A DNA stretch of 59,175 bases from contig JAHECS010000005.1 of the NCBI GenBank assembly GCA_024641635.1, forward strand, positions 1 through 59,175. Reading direction: 5' to 3'. Below are positions 10,504 to 20,476 of the stretch, piece by piece; within the stretch, counting starts at the first letter, position 1, and every line of letters starts with the position of its first letter. Below the pieces are notes generated by a model. It was not told the DNA's origin, did no database searches, and saw only the letters and a list, made by a program, of their open reading frames with translations. The stretch is from Actinomycetes bacterium. Lineage in GTDB: Bacteria > Actinomycetota > Actinomycetes > S36-B12. The position numbers and the translations under genes were made by a program.

Positions 10504-13254
10504 CTACGGCTTGCGAGGCTTCTCACGAAGCTCGAAGGTCTCGATGACGTCGTCGACCTTGACGTCCTGGTAGTTGCCCAGGTTGACGCCGCACTCGAAG
10601 CCCTCGCGCACCTCGGTCACGTCGTCCTTGAACCTGCGCAACCCGGCGATGGAGAGGTTGTCGGCAACCACGGCGCCGTCGCGGATGAGGCGAGCCTTGC
10701 CGTTGCGCCGCATCTCCCCCGACTGCACGAGGCAGCCCGCGATCGTGCCGAACTTGCTCGACTTGAAGACCTCGCGCACCTCGGCAGTACCGAGCTGCAC
10801 CTCCTCGTAGATGGGCTTCAGCATGCCGCGGAGTGCCGCCTCGACCTCTTCGATCGCGTTGTAGATGACGCTGTAGAAGCGGACGTCGACACCTTCCTCG
10901 GCGGCGAGCTCCGCCACCTTGCCCTCGGGCCGCACGTTGAATCCGATGATGACGGCCTTCGACGCACTGGCGAGCGTGACGTCGTTCTTGTTGATGGCGC
11001 CGACGCCCCGGTGGATGACCCGCAGGCTGACCTCGTCGCCCATGTCGATCTTGAGCAACGCGTCCTCGAGCGCCTCGACGGAGCCGGAGACGTCGCCCTT
11101 GATGATGAGCGTGAGCTCGGCGACCTCGCCCTTCTCCAGCGACTCGAGGAAGTCCTCGAGCGAGCGCTTGACGCGGTTCTTGGCCAGCAGGGCGTTGCGC
11201 TCGCGTGCCTGGCGCGTCTGGGCGATCTGCCTGGCGACGCGATCCTCGGCCACGACCATGAAACTGTCGCCGGCGCCCGGGACGGACGTCAGGCCGAGCA
11301 CCTGGACGGGCATGGACGGGAGGGCCACCTCGACGGGATTGCCCTCGTCGTCGAGCATGGCCCGGACGCGACCGAACGCATCGCCGGCCACGATCGAGTC
11401 ACCGGCGCGAAGGGTGCCGCGCTGCACCAGGACGGTGGCAACGGGGCCGCGACCACGGTCGAGGTGCGCCTCGATGGCGACACCCTGCGCGTCCTGGTGC
11501 GGGTTGGCGCGAAGGTCCAGGGCCGCATCCGCCGTCAGCAGCACGGCCTCGAGCAGGCTCTCGATACCGGTGCCCTGCTTGGCCGACACGTCGACGAACA
11601 TCGTCTCGCCGCCGAACTCCTCAGCCACGAGCCCGTACTCGGTGAGCTGACCACGGACCTTCATCGGGTCCGCGCCCTCCTTGTCGACCTTGTTCACGGC
11701 GACGACGATCGGCACTCCGGCCGCCTGCGCGTGGTTCAGCGCCTCGATGGTCTGCGGCTTGACGCCATCGTCCGCGGCCACGACGAGGATCGAGATGTCC
11801 GTGACCTGCGCACCGCGGGCACGCATGGCGGTGAACGCCTCGTGGCCCGGGGTGTCGATGAAGGTGATCTTCCGCTCGACGCCCTCGGACGTCATGGTGG
11901 CCACCTGGTAGGCACCGATGTGCTGGGTGATGCCACCGGCCTCGTCGCTCACCACGTTGGTCGACCTGATCGCGTCGAGCAGCTTCGTCTTGCCGTGGTC
12001 GACGTGGCCCATGACGGTGACGACCGGCGGACGGATCTCCAGATCGGCATCCTCGCCCTCGTCCTCGCCGAACTCGAGGTTGTAGGACTCGAGCAGCTCT
12101 CGGTCCTCGTCCTCGGGAGAGACGACCTCGACGGCGTAGTTGAGCTCGCCGCCGAGCAGTCGCAGGGTGTCGTCGTCGATCGACTGCGTCGCCGTCACCA
12201 TCTCGCCGAGGCCGATGAGGACCTTGACGAGGTCAGCGGGCATCGCGTCGATCTTGTCGGCGAAGTCCGTCAGGCTCGCGCCGCGCGGAAGGCGCACGAC
12301 CTCGCCCTGACCGCGCTTGATCCGGACGCCGTCCATGATCGGCGCCTGCATGTTGTCGAACTCCTGGCGCTTGGCCCGCTTGGACTTGCGTCCACGCGAA
12401 GGCCGGCCACCAGGTCGTCCGAAGGCGCCCGCGGTCGTGCCGCGCCCTCCCGGACCCCCGGGACGGCCGGGGAAGCCGCCTGGTCGGCCGCCGGGTCCAC
12501 CGGGACCGCCGGTGCCGCCGGGTCCACCGGGGCCACCCGGACCACGACCGCCGGGTCCACCCGGACCTCCCGGTCGTCCGGCGAAGCCTCCGGGACGCGC
12601 ACCCGGACCGCCGGGACCACGACCGCCGGGGCCGCCCGGGGCACCGGGACGACCCGGCGCACCCGCGGGCCGCATCGGGCGCGGGGGCATCGTGCCCGGG
12701 TTGGGACGTGGGGCTCCGGGTACGGCCGGCGCGGGACGACCCATGCCGGTACCGGTGCCGTAGGGGTTGTTGCCCGGACGCGGACCGGCGGGACGACCCA
12801 TGCCGGTTCCGGTGCCGAAGGGGTTGTTGCCCGGACGCGGACCGGCAGGCCGCGGGGCGGGCCGGGGAGCATCGGGACTGAGAGGAGGCGCCGCGGGGGC
12901 CTCCGGTGCCGCTGCAGCCGGGGCCTCCGGCGCGGACGCGGCGGGGGCCTCTGGCGCGGGCACGACGGGAGCAGGGACCGGGGCCGGCTCGGCAGCCACG
13001 GGCTCAGGAGCCGCCGGCGCTTCAGGCGCCTTGGCGCTCGGCGCGGCGGTCTTCTTGGCTGCCGCCTTCTTCACCGGAGCTGCGGGCGTCTCCGCCGGCG
13101 GCGGCATCGCCTCTCGCAGCTTCCGCACGACGGGCGCCTCGACCGTCGATGAAGCGGACTTCACGAACTCGCCGAGCTCCTGGAGCTTGGCGAGGACTTC
13201 CTTGCTGGTAACCCCGAACTCCTTGGCGAGTTCATGGACCCGAACCTTCGACAC
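10504..13254 (-). CDS. infB: Translation initiation factor IF-2
   Basis: GTPase that brings fMet-tRNA to the 30S P site. 916 residues. The N-terminal IF2_N helical module starts [19 protein letters not shown] long Ala/Pro- then Gly/Pro/Arg-rich linker runs to about residue 300. The G domain has G1 GHVDHGKT near residue 415, G3 DTPGHE and G4 NKVD, followed by domains II-IV. The linker contains a tandem repeat at 12733-12846. Part of the rimP-nusA-ylxR-infB-rbfA-truB-ribF order; a 161-bp gap separates it from ylxR. Confidence 0.98.
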   Translation of the reverse strand: MSKVRVHELAKEFGVTSKEVLAKLQELGEFVKSASSTVEAPVVRKLREAMPPPAETPAAPVKKAAAKKTAAPSAKAPEAPAAPEPVAAEPAPVPAPVVPAPEAPAASAPEAPAAAAPEAPAAPPLSPDAPRPAPRPAGPRPGNNPFGTGTGMGRPAGPRPGNNPYGTGTGMGRPAPAVPGAPRPNPGTMPPRPMRPAGAPGRPGAPGGPGGRGPGGPGARPGGFAGRPGGPGGPGGRGPGGPGGPGGTGGPGGPGGRPGGFPGRPGGPGGRGTTAGAFGRPGGRPSRGRKSKRAKRQEFDNMQAPIMDGVRIKRGQGEVVRLPRGASLTDFADKIDAMPADLVKVLIGLGEMVTATQSIDDDTLRLLGGELNYAVEVVSPEDEDRELLESYNLEFGEDEGEDADLEIRPPVVTVMGHVDHGKTKLLDAIRSTNVVSDEAGGITQHIGAYQVATMTSEGVERKITFIDTPGHEAFTAMRARGAQVTDISILVVAADDGVKPQTIEALNHAQAAGVPIVVAVNKVDKEGADPMKVRGQLTEYGLVAEEFGGETMFVDVSAKQGTGIESLLEAVLLTADAALDLRANPHQDAQGVAIEAHLDRGRGPVATVLVQRGTLRAGDSIVAGDAFGRVRAMLDDEGNPVEVALPSMPVQVLGLTSVPGAGDSFMVVAEDRVARQIAQTRQARERNALLAKNRVKRSLEDFLESLEKGEVAELTLIIKGDVSGSVEALEDALLKIDMGDEVSLRVIHRGVGAINKNDVTLASASKAVIIGFNVRPEGKVAELAAEEGVDVRFYSVIYNAIEEVEAALRGMLKPIYEEVQLGTAEVREVFKSSKFGTIAGCLVQSGEMRRNGKARLIRDGAVVADNLSIAGLRRFKDDVTEVREGFECGVNLGNYQDVKVDDVIETFELREKPRKP
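12733..12846 (-). repeat. Two tandem 57-bp units inside infB
   Basis: Two adjacent 57-bp units (12733-12789 and 12790-12846) differ at only a few bases. Each encodes 19 residues built on [12 protein letters not shown](F/Y)GTGTGM within the disordered linker of IF-2. The unit length is a multiple of three, so copy-number change would keep the frame. No binding role is known to me. Confidence 0.85.
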
Positions 13255-13415
13255 GACTCTCCTGTCTTGGTCCGGGCAGGGTGCTCCGGACCGTCAGTGC
13301 AAGCGATACACGTTCATGCTCGCGTGCTCATGGGGTGTTCATCCTCGAACTCCCGTTCCGCTCGTCCCGGTGACGGTCACCGGCCGTGGTTCGCCATGGG
13401 CGGTTGCCCGTGACG

Positions 13416-13703
13416 TCACTGCGCCTGGTCGATCGTGTGCCCCAGGGCTGACAGGTCCAGTGGACCGGTCGCCCGAAGGGCTCGAGTCAGCGCCTTCGTC
13501 CGCACGGCGCGGTCGAGGCACTGCCGGGTCGGGTGCACGTGCGCACCTCGGCCAGGGAGCCGTCGGTCGGGATCCGGAACACAGGCTCCGGCGACGACGA
13601 CCACCCGAATCAGGTCAGACGCGGCAGCGCGCTGGCGGCACCCGACACACATACGTCGGGGACCGGGCGAACTGCCTGGGCCCGAGTGTACCCCGCCGGC
13701 CAC
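13416..13703 (-). CDS. ylxR: YlxR-family RNA-binding protein
   Basis: Small protein of the nusA-infB operon; family members bind RNA and modulate RNase P or transcription in some bacteria. The core CVGCRQRA, then RRLPGRGAHVHP, matches the family (CxxC plus GRGA). The start is uncertain. The only ATG (13652) is directly at the MCVGC motif, giving 78 residues, whereas the GTG at 13703, a few bases after the nusA stop, gives 95 residues including the usual basic lead-in (GPRR) before CVGC. I chose the GTG. Confidence 0.85.
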   Translation of the reverse strand: MAGGVHSGPGSSPGPRRMCVGCRQRAAASDLIRVVVVAGACVPDPDRRLPGRGAHVHPTRQCLDRAVRTKALTRALRATGPLDLSALGHTIDQAQ

Positions 13704-13708
13704 CCCAC

Positions 13709-14728
13709 TCAGCCCGCAGTCGACGTGTGTCCGCCCTCGGCGGGAGCTGGGGGTGCCGGCGGCGGGGCGGTGTCGGAGCGGATATCGATGCGCCAACCCG
13801 TCAGGCGTGCCGCCAGCCGGGCGTTCTGGCCTTCGCGGCCGATGGCCAGGGACAGCTGGTAGTCGGGGACGATGACCCTCGCCGCACGGGCCACTGGGTC
13901 GACGATCTGGACCCCGGTCACGCGGGCCGGTGACAGCGCGTGCGCGATCATCTCGGCCGGATCCTCGCTGCTGTCGACGATGTCGATCTTCTCCCCGTTG
14001 AGCTCGGCCATGACCTGCCGGACCCGCTGGCCGAGCGGCCCGATGCAGGCTCCCTTGGCGTTGACCCCGGACACGGTGGACTTCACGGCGATCTTCGTGC
14101 GGTGCCCCGCCTCCCGAGCGATCGCCGTGATCTGGACGGTGCCGTCGGCGATCTCCGGGACCTCGAGCGCGAAGAGCTGCTTGACCAGCGTGGGGTGCGT
14201 GCGGGACACCGTCACCTGGGGACCCTTGAAGCCCTTGCGCACGTTCGTGACGATGCACTTGATGCGCGTGCCGTGGGGGTACGACTCCCCCGGCGCCTGC
14301 TCCTCGGGAGGAAGATTCGCCTCGACCTTGCCGATGTCCACGCGAACCATGCGCGGATTGCTCGACTGCTGGACCACCCCGGACACGAGATCCCCCTCGC
14401 GCCCGCTGAACTCGTTCAGCGTGACGTCTCCCTCGGCTTCACGGAGCCGCGACAGCAGGACCTGCTTCGCCGTGGTGGCGGCGATCCGTCCGAACCCGTC
14501 CGGGGTGTCCTCGTACTCCCTCAGCACCACGCCGTCGTCGTCGGTCTCCGCCGCCAGCACCGTCACGTGCCCGGTCTTTCGGTCCAGCGTCACCCGTGCC
14601 CGCTGCGCCGCGCCCTCGGTCCGGTGGTAGGCAACGAGCAGCGCCTGCTCGATGCTCTCGACCACGAGGTCGAGGGAGAGGTCCTTCTCCCGGACCAGCG
14701 CCTTGAGTGCGCTGACGTCGATGTCCAT
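13709..14728 (-). CDS. nusA: Transcription termination/antitermination factor NusA
   Basis: RNA-polymerase-associated factor acting on pausing, termination and rRNA antitermination. 339 residues: N-terminal RNAP-binding domain ([20 protein letters not shown]), S1 domain (about 125-195), then two KH domains ([22 protein letters not shown] and the later [20 protein letters not shown]). It lacks the C-terminal acidic repeats of enteric NusA, which is normal for actinomycetes. It starts 5 bp after rimP and is followed at once by ylxR. Confidence 0.98.
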   Translation of the reverse strand: MDIDVSALKALVREKDLSLDLVVESIEQALLVAYHRTEGAAQRARVTLDRKTGHVTVLAAETDDDGVVLREYEDTPDGFGRIAATTAKQVLLSRLREAEGDVTLNEFSGREGDLVSGVVQQSSNPRMVRVDIGKVEANLPPEEQAPGESYPHGTRIKCIVTNVRKGFKGPQVTVSRTHPTLVKQLFALEVPEIADGTVQITAIAREAGHRTKIAVKSTVSGVNAKGACIGPLGQRVRQVMAELNGEKIDIVDSSEDPAEMIAHALSPARVTGVQIVDPVARAARVIVPDYQLSLAIGREGQNARLAARLTGWRIDIRSDTAPPPAPPAPAEGGHTSTAG

Positions 14729-14733
14729 GGCGC

Positions 14734-15261
14734 CTACCCCTGTTCCTCGTGCGGTGCGTCCGCTGGCTCGTCACCAGTCGGTTCGTCAGCGTCGTCGTCC
14801 TTGCGGTTGAACTCCACCTGGACCACGGCACTCCCCACGTCCGTGCGCGCGAGGGTGCGGGTCCCGTCGTCCGTCGCCACGACGACCTCATCCTCGGACG
14901 GCACGTCCACGATCCGACCGTCGAGGGAGGTGCCGTCGGTCAGGACGACATGGACAAGGCGTCGGCGGGCGCGGCGCCAGTGCCGGGCCTCCGTCAGTGG
15001 GCGGTCGATCCCGGGCGAGGTGACCTCGAGCACGAACGGCCCGGGCACTTCCTCGGCCAGCGGACCTGAGTCGAGCAGCTCGGACGCGCGCTGGCTCACG
15101 CTCGCCACCAGGTCGAGGTCGACCCCGCCGTCACGGTCGACCACGATCCGGACCACATGACGCCGCCCGGCCTTCTGCACCTCGACGTCCTCGACGTCGA
15201 CTCCGAGCTCGCCCAGCGGTCCGAGGAGACCCTCGCGCAGCGCCTCGCTGGATGCTGACAT
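14734..15261 (-). CDS. rimP: Ribosome maturation factor RimP
   Basis: 30S assembly factor. 175 residues, with the family core [14 protein letters not shown] and the following RHWRRARRR. The start was placed at the ATG at 15261 ([11 protein letters not shown]). It has a GGAGAC ribosome binding site, gives the usual length, and the in-frame extension upstream looks non-coding. The C-terminal 25 residues are acidic ([20 protein letters not shown]). First gene of the nusA-infB operon; a promoter candidate lies in the 84-bp gap to the divergent lipoprotein gene. Confidence 0.95.
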   Translation of the reverse strand: MSASSEALREGLLGPLGELGVDVEDVEVQKAGRRHVVRIVVDRDGGVDLDLVASVSQRASELLDSGPLAEEVPGPFVLEVTSPGIDRPLTEARHWRRARRRLVHVVLTDGTSLDGRIVDVPSEDEVVVATDDGTRTLARTDVGSAVVQVEFNRKDDDADEPTGDEPADAPHEEQG

Positions 15262-15315
15262 GTCGTCTCCGGTCCTGTTGTGATGGTGCGATTGTGGCCG
15301 TGCCGTGCTGCCTGC

Positions 15316-15345
15316 ACTGTACCCAGCGCATGCCATCCTTGGCAC
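15316..15345 (-). promoter_or_regulatory. Candidate promoter of the rimP-nusA-infB operon
   Basis: Read on the minus strand, GTGCCA (15340-15345) and TACAGT (15316-15321) are separated by 18 bp. Each matches the sigma-70-type consensus at 4 of 6 positions, and they lie about 55 bp upstream of the rimP start. This is the only divergent gap in this part of the window, so a promoter is required here; the exact boxes are my reading and are not certain. Confidence 0.4.
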
Positions 15346-15888
15346 ATGCCGCAGCGGGTCGTCGACGTCGAATCGTCCACGATTCCGAGCCACCAGACCC
15401 GATCAGCGGCCTTCACCCGCCGCGACGGCCTGCTCGCGCTGGCGCTCCTCGGGCCTGCGGGCCTGCTCGCAGCCTGCACGGGGACGTCGGAGCCCGGCCC
15501 CGACGCGACGACCGAGCCCAGCACGGCCCCGGTGGTCGAGCAGGGCGTCGCCACGGAAGAGGCTGAGCTGATCGCTCTGTACGACGCAGCCATCGCCGCC
15601 CTCGCCGACTCGCCACCGGACGTCGTCGGCGTCCTCACCGACCTTCGCGACCAGCACGCCGCCCACCGCGACGCGCTCGGCGGGTCGACGGCGGAGCCGA
15701 CCGCTCCCTCCGCTCCCGGCACCGTCGCAGCCGTCATCGACGGCCTCATCGACGCGGAGCGAGAGGCCTCACGGGCTCGCATCCGGTCGTGCACGGACGC
15801 GGACGATCCGGAGCTCGCACGCCTCCTCGTCTTCGTGGGCGCCTCTGAGGCGTCGCACGTCCCGGCACTGAGGGACCTGCGCCCGTGA
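15346..15888 (+). CDS. Predicted lipoprotein, ferritin-like helical body
   Basis: 180 residues. A signal segment (LLALALLGPAGLLAACTGT) ends in a lipobox LLAAC, followed by a Pro/Thr/Glu-rich linker and a helical domain with spaced H/E residues (RDQHAAHRDALGG, VGASEASHVPAL). This fits a membrane-anchored ferritin-like domain. The start was placed at the ATG at 15346, since further upstream the frame runs into the divergent promoter. GTGA overlap with the next gene suggests the two products act together. Function unknown. Confidence 0.75.
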   Translation: MPQRVVDVESSTIPSHQTRSAAFTRRDGLLALALLGPAGLLAACTGTSEPGPDATTEPSTAPVVEQGVATEEAELIALYDAAIAALADSPPDVVGVLTDLRDQHAAHRDALGGSTAEPTAPSAPGTVAAVIDGLIDAEREASRARIRSCTDADDPELARLLVFVGASEASHVPALRDLRP

Positions 15889-16304
15889 CCCCCGTCGAAG
15901 CGTGGACCGCGGTCGTCGCCGGTGAGGATGCCGCCGTCTACGCGTACTCGGTCGCAGGCGGCCGCGTCCGCGGTTCGGCCCAGCAGCGGGCCCTGGCCGG
16001 GCTCGAGGTCCACCGGTCGAACCGCTCACGCGCTGCCTCCCTCGTCACGGCGTCCGGTGGCACGCCACCCCCGGCCGCGCCGGCGTACGAGCTGCCCGAG
16101 GAGGTCGGCGTGCCGCGGGAGGCGAAGGCCCTCATGGCAGAGGTCGACAACGCTCTCGTGGCCGTGTACGCCGATGCTGCCGCGGCCTCCACCGGAGAGG
16201 ACCGGAGATGGGCCGCGAGGGTGGCAGCGGACAGCGCCGTCCGCGCCGTCGGGTGGGGCGCGCCGACGCAGGCCTTCCCCACCGCCGAGCCCTCAGCCCA
16301 GTAG
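15885..16304 (+). CDS. DUF4439 ferritin-like protein
   Basis: 139-residue all-alpha protein with an E...H pattern (GEDAAVYAYSV, AGLEVHRSNR), the form of the actinobacterial DUF4439 ferritin-like family that is usually found beside rimP. GTG start at 15885 overlaps the lipoprotein stop (GTGA). It ends by running 12 bp into the convergent exporter gene (16293-16304). Function unknown; metal binding is inferred from the fold. Confidence 0.8.
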   Translation: MTPVEAWTAVVAGEDAAVYAYSVAGGRVRGSAQQRALAGLEVHRSNRSRAASLVTASGGTPPPAAPAYELPEEVGVPREAKALMAEVDNALVAVYADAAAASTGEDRRWAARVAADSAVRAVGWGAPTQAFPTAEPSAQ

Positions 16305-17078
16305 GTCCCAGCCCAGTCGCAGGATCAGCACGCCGACGACGGACAGGAAGACGAGCCGGACGAACTCGCTGCCTCGCCGGATCGCCATCCGTGCACCGAC
16401 GAAGGCGCCGGCCGCGTTGCACACCCCCATCAGCAGTCCGAGGACCCACAGCACCGAGCCGGTCAGCCCGAAGACGACGATGGCCGCCAGGTTGGTCCCG
16501 AGGTTGACCACCTTCGCCGTCGATGACGCGTTGAGGAACGAGTAGCCGAGCACCGCCACGAGGACGATGAGCAGGAAGGACCCCGTCCCGGGACCGAGCA
16601 GCCCGTCGTAGAAGCCGATGACCAGGCCGGCGAAGGCCGCCACGACGTAGTGCCGGTTGCGGCCGTGCCAGCGCAGCTGCTGCGTGCGGCCCATCTGCGG
16701 ACGGAGCAGTGTCCACACCCATACGACGACGAGCAGGGCGACGATGACCGGGCGGAAGACGTCCTCAGGCAGGCTGCTGGCCGTCGCCGCACCGGCGGCC
16801 GAACCGATGACCGCGGCGACCAGCATCGGAAGGGCGGTCCGTACGTCGGGCGGCGCCTTCCGCGAGTAGGTGGCGGTCGCGGCGGTCGTGCCGAGGACGG
16901 CCGAGAGCTTGTTGGTGCCCAGCACCTGCACGGCGGCCACGTCCGGGAGGGCCAGGAGCAATGCGGGCAGCTGCAGCAGGCCGCCGCCGCCGGAGACGGC
17001 GTCGACCCAGCCCGCCATCGCAGCAGCTGCGCACAGGAGGAGGACCGTCGAGAGGTCCGGCAGTGCGGCCGCGTCCAC
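16293..17078 (-). CDS. TauE/SafE-family membrane permease
   Basis: 261 residues, about eight transmembrane helices in two halves. The family features GWVDAVSGGGGLLQLPALL near the N-terminus and GFYDGLLGPGTGSFLL in the second half are present. TauE/SafE proteins export sulfite or organosulfonates, or import similar anions; the substrate cannot be told here. The GTG start at 17078 was chosen because it lies just after the HAD gene stop (17081) and begins a normal family N-terminus; the longer open frame covers another gene. Confidence 0.85.
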   Translation of the reverse strand: MDAAALPDLSTVLLLCAAAAMAGWVDAVSGGGGLLQLPALLLALPDVAAVQVLGTNKLSAVLGTTAATATYSRKAPPDVRTALPMLVAAVIGSAAGAATASSLPEDVFRPVIVALLVVVWVWTLLRPQMGRTQQLRWHGRNRHYVVAAFAGLVIGFYDGLLGPGTGSFLLIVLVAVLGYSFLNASSTAKVVNLGTNLAAIVVFGLTGSVLWVLGLLMGVCNAAGAFVGARMAIRRGSEFVRLVFLSVVGVLILRLGWDLLG

Positions 17079-17080
17079 GA

Positions 17081-17794
17081 CTACTGCCAGGACTCCACGA
17101 TGGAGAAGACGTCGAGCAGCCGGTGCGCGATGGCGTCGGGCCGCGCTGTGGCGTCCGGCACCTGCTCGTCCGGAATCCGCGAGTGCGGGATCCAGATGGC
17201 GCGCATGCCGACCTGCTGCGCGCCGGCGATGTCGTCCCACAGCCGGTCGCCGACGTACACGGAGTCCGTCGGCTCTGTCCCGAGCTGCTCGAGGATCGTC
17301 CGGAATGCGTCGGCGTGCGGCTTCGCGACGGGCAACTCGCTCGTGTACAGCGCGGCGTCGATGTACTCGTCGAGGTCGTCGCGCTCGAACACCTCCTGAT
17401 GGTGCGCGCGCGGCCACATGGTGTTGCTCAGCACCCCGACTCGGTATCCCCGCTGCTGCAGCGCCGCGAGGACATCCTTGGCGTCGGGGTCTGCGTGGGT
17501 GTGCGGCGCCCAGAAGTCCAGGTAGCTCCCCAGGGCGCGCAGGTGGCGGGCGCCGTTGATGTCGATGCCCTCGTCCAGGAAGAGCTGATCCAGCGCTCCG
17601 GCCGCCACCGCGCCGTTGCTCTCGCGCTGCTGCAGCCATCGCCGTGCCTCGTGCTCCTGCAGGCGGTGCGCCAGCGAGGCGGCGTTCTCGGGGTCGTACA
17701 CCTCGGCGTACGCGTACCACTGCGCGAAGAGGTCAACGTCGTGCCAGGGCGTGAGAGTCCCACCCCAGTCGAAGACCACCGCCCGTACGCCCAT
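17081..17794 (-). CDS. HAD-family hydrolase
   Basis: 237-residue haloacid-dehalogenase-fold hydrolase. Motif I is FDWGGTLT (residues 8-15), with nucleophile D9 but Gly in place of the usual second Asp. This is seen in a subset of HAD proteins and may weaken phosphatase activity. Motif II is VLSNTMW, motif III lysine is in LPVAKPHADAF, and motif IV is VYVGDRLWDDIAGA. It lies 1 bp downstream of proS and is probably co-transcribed with it. Substrate unknown. Confidence 0.85.
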   Translation of the reverse strand: MGVRAVVFDWGGTLTPWHDVDLFAQWYAYAEVYDPENAASLAHRLQEHEARRWLQQRESNGAVAAGALDQLFLDEGIDINGARHLRALGSYLDFWAPHTHADPDAKDVLAALQQRGYRVGVLSNTMWPRAHHQEVFERDDLDEYIDAALYTSELPVAKPHADAFRTILEQLGTEPTDSVYVGDRLWDDIAGAQQVGMRAIWIPHSRIPDEQVPDATARPDAIAHRLLDVFSIVESWQ

Positions 17795-17795
17795 G

Positions 17796-19565
17796 TCAGC
17801 CCGCCACGATCTCCCGGATCCGATCGAGGGCGGTGGCGACCGCGACGTCCTCGCGATCGCCCGTGGTTCGGTCCTTCACCTCGACGAAGCCCTCCGCGAG
17901 GCGCTTGCCCACCACGACGATCGTCGGGACGCCGAGCAGCTCCGAATCGTTGAACTTCACGCCCGGGGACACGCCGCGGCGGTCATCGAGAAGCACCCTC
18001 ACCCCGGCTGCGTCCAGGTCCTGGGCGAGCCGGTCGGCCGCCTCGAACGGCTCGTCGGCCTTGCCCGTTGCGATCACGTGCACGTCGGCGGGCGCCACCT
18101 CGCGTGGCCAGATCAGGCCCTTGTCGTCGTGCGACTGCTCGGCGATGGCCGCCACCGCCCGGGAGACACCGATGCCGTACGAACCCATGGTGACGGTCAC
18201 CAGCTCGCCGTTCTCGTCGAGCACCTTGAGCCCGAGCGAATCCGCGTACTTGCGGCCGAGCTGGAAGATGTGGCCGATCTCGATGCCGCGCGCCAGGGCG
18301 AGCGCACCACCGCAGGCAGGACAGGTGTCCCCCTCGCGAACCTCGGCGACCTCGATGGTCCCGTCCGGCGTGAAGTCGCGGCCGCAGACAAGGTCGTAGA
18401 CGTGGCTCCCAGCGACGTTGGCCCCCGTGATCCAGCGGGTTCCGGTAACGACGCGCGGGTCCACCAGGAAGCGGATTCCCGACGCGCTCGACCGGCCCAG
18501 TGACTGCGGGCCGATGTACCCCTTGACGAGTCCGGGATGGGCCACGAAGTCGCCCTCCTCGAAGGGGCGCGCAACCGCCGGGTGCAGGACGGCCTCGAGG
18601 CGCTTCATGTCGACCTCCCGATCCCCCGGAAGACCCACCGCCAACGGGTGCTGGGCGCCGTCGGGCTCGGTGACCATGAAGACCACGTTCTTGAGGGTGT
18701 CGGCGCCGGTCCACGCCCGATCGGCTCGGGCCAGATCGGCGCGCCCGTTGGACAGGGCTACGAGGCTCTCGATCGTCGGTGTGTCCGGAGTCTGCTCCGC
18801 GTGCGCGGCCGGAGCATCCGCGTACTCGCGTGCCGGTGGTACGGGCGTCTCGACCGCCTCCACGTTGGCCGCGTAGTCGCACGACGTGCACCGGACGTAG
18901 GTGTCCTCGCCCACCTCCGTCGGCGCCAGGAACTCCTCGCTTGCCGAGCCGCCCATGGCGCCAGACATGGCAGACACGACGACGAACTCCAGACCGAGTC
19001 GCGTGAAGCAGGAGATGTAGGCGTCGCGGTGCCGCTGGTAGGACCGCTCGAGTCCGGCGTCGTCCGCGTCGAAGGAGTACGAGTCCTTCATCACGAACTC
19101 GCGCCCGCGGAGGATGCCCGCCCTCGGCCTCGCCTCGTCGCGGAACTTCGTCTGGATCTGGTAGATCACCAGGGGAAGGTCCTTGTAGGACGAGTACTCG
19201 CCCTTGACGAGGAGGGTGAACATCTCCTCGTGGGTGGGCCCGAGAAGGTAGTCACTCCCCCTCCGGTCCTTGAGCCGGAACAGGTTGTCGCCGTACTCCG
19301 TCCAGCGGTTGGTCTGCTCGTACGGCTCGCGCGGCAGAAGCGATGGGAAGTGCACCTCCTGGAAGCCGGCGCGGTCCATCTCGTCGCGGACGATGTTCTC
19401 GACGTTCCGGTACACGAGGTAGCCCAGCGGGAGCCAGCTGAAGACCCCGGGAGCCACCCGCCTGACGTAGCCGCCGCGCACGAGCAGGCGGTGGCTGGGC
19501 ACCTCGGCGTCGGCTGGGTCGTCGCGCAGCGTGCGCAGGAACAGGGAGGACATCCGCAGGATCAC
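17796..19565 (-). CDS. proS: Prolyl-tRNA synthetase, bacterial type
   Basis: Class II aminoacyl-tRNA synthetase charging tRNA-Pro. 589 residues: catalytic core with motif 2 region [19 protein letters not shown], an editing (INS) insertion at roughly residues 225-390, and a C-terminal anticodon-binding domain ([13 protein letters not shown]...). The start is the GTG at 19565, giving an N-terminus ([24 protein letters not shown]) like that of mycobacterial ProS; an internal ATG at 19553 is possible. Confidence 0.97.
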   Translation of the reverse strand: MILRMSSLFLRTLRDDPADAEVPSHRLLVRGGYVRRVAPGVFSWLPLGYLVYRNVENIVRDEMDRAGFQEVHFPSLLPREPYEQTNRWTEYGDNLFRLKDRRGSDYLLGPTHEEMFTLLVKGEYSSYKDLPLVIYQIQTKFRDEARPRAGILRGREFVMKDSYSFDADDAGLERSYQRHRDAYISCFTRLGLEFVVVSAMSGAMGGSASEEFLAPTEVGEDTYVRCTSCDYAANVEAVETPVPPAREYADAPAAHAEQTPDTPTIESLVALSNGRADLARADRAWTGADTLKNVVFMVTEPDGAQHPLAVGLPGDREVDMKRLEAVLHPAVARPFEEGDFVAHPGLVKGYIGPQSLGRSSASGIRFLVDPRVVTGTRWITGANVAGSHVYDLVCGRDFTPDGTIEVAEVREGDTCPACGGALALARGIEIGHIFQLGRKYADSLGLKVLDENGELVTVTMGSYGIGVSRAVAAIAEQSHDDKGLIWPREVAPADVHVIATGKADEPFEAADRLAQDLDAAGVRVLLDDRRGVSPGVKFNDSELLGVPTIVVVGKRLAEGFVEVKDRTTGDREDVAVATALDRIREIVAG

Positions 19566-19619
19566 GGAGACACCCTAGCCTCGGCGACCGCCCCCATCCG
19601 GGCCCCGTCGAGCGCGCCG

Positions 19620-20471
19620 TCAGAACAGGACGGTCGCGAACTCTCCCTGCTCGCGGAACCCGACCGCGCGGTACGCCTTGCGCGCTGCCGTGTTGAAGTC
19701 GTTCACGTACAAGGACACGGTCGGAGCGACGGACTCGCGGGCACGCGCCACGACTGCGGCCATGCCCGACTCCGACAGGCCCCGTCCGCGATAGGCGGGG
19801 TCCACCCACACGCCCTGCACCTGGCAGACCTCCGTCGTGACCGCTCCGATCTCTGCCTTGAAGACGACCGTGTCCCCGTCGATCCGGACGAATGCTCGGC
19901 CGTCGCGCACGATCTCGGCGACACGGGCCCGGTATGCGGATCCCAGGCCGCCTGCCGTGGGCGACACCCCCACCTCGGCGGTGAACATCGCGACGCATGC
20001 GGGCACCAGCAGGTCGAGGTCGTCGAGAGTGGCTCGGCGGACCGAGGGATCCTCGGGCACCGACGCGACCTGGTCGATGACCATGACGGGCTGACGGTCA
20101 CGCACCTCCCGGGCGGGGCCCCACGCGGGCTCGAGCAGGCGCCACAGGTCGAGCACCTCGACTGCCGGCCCCACGAAGGACGAGCACCGCCTGCCCAGAG
20201 GCCGGAGCCGGTCGGCGAAGGCCGCGCGGGAGGCCGGCGTCGTGCCGACGGGGACCAGGTTGGCGCCGCAGAACACGAGTGACCGCAGGGCGCCCTCGTC
20301 GAAGTAGCCGATCATCTCGCCGCCGAGACGCCAGGGGTCCACTCCACCCGAGTGCACCCTCGACATGACGAAGCAGTTCGCCACCGGGTCGGCGGCGAGC
20401 ACACCCTCCACCGCGGGCAGGTCGCGCGCCGTCACGGAACGGACGACGCCGACGGTGGCGGAGACGGTCAT
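19620..20471 (-). CDS. GNAT acetyltransferase with N-terminal DUF4081-like domain
   Basis: 283 residues: an N-terminal domain (about 1-130, MSRVHSGG...LGGEMIGYF) of the type paired with GNAT domains in actinomycetes, then a GNAT domain with motif A VWVDPAYRGRGLSESGMAAVV and the terminal NDFNTAARKAYRAVGF. The start ATG at 20471 lies 5 bp after the ispG stop, so it is in the dxr-rip-ispG operon. Substrate unknown. Confidence 0.85.
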   Translation of the reverse strand: MTVSATVGVVRSVTARDLPAVEGVLAADPVANCFVMSRVHSGGVDPWRLGGEMIGYFDEGALRSLVFCGANLVPVGTTPASRAAFADRLRPLGRRCSSFVGPAVEVLDLWRLLEPAWGPAREVRDRQPVMVIDQVASVPEDPSVRRATLDDLDLLVPACVAMFTAEVGVSPTAGGLGSAYRARVAEIVRDGRAFVRIDGDTVVFKAEIGAVTTEVCQVQGVWVDPAYRGRGLSESGMAAVVARARESVAPTVSLYVNDFNTAARKAYRAVGFREQGEFATVLF

Positions 20472-20476
20472 GAGCG

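Noticed and set aside
12400-12700. Regular GGxCCxCC-type repeats that look like a minisatellite or a CRISPR-like array
   Set aside because: They are the codons of the Gly/Pro/Arg-rich IF-2 linker. Spacing is three-base periodic without constant repeat-spacer structure.
9832-13152. Very long open frame on the plus strand opposite truB, rbfA and infB (over 1100 codons)
   Set aside because: It is antisense to three clear genes, is extremely rich in Arg/His/Asp/Gly as expected from the mirror of GC-rich codons, has no family motif and no ribosome binding site. It is a composition shadow.
17081-17794. HAD gene as a pseudogene because motif I has DWGGT instead of DxDGT
   Set aside because: All other HAD motifs and full length are intact, and DWGG variants are seen in intact HAD proteins.
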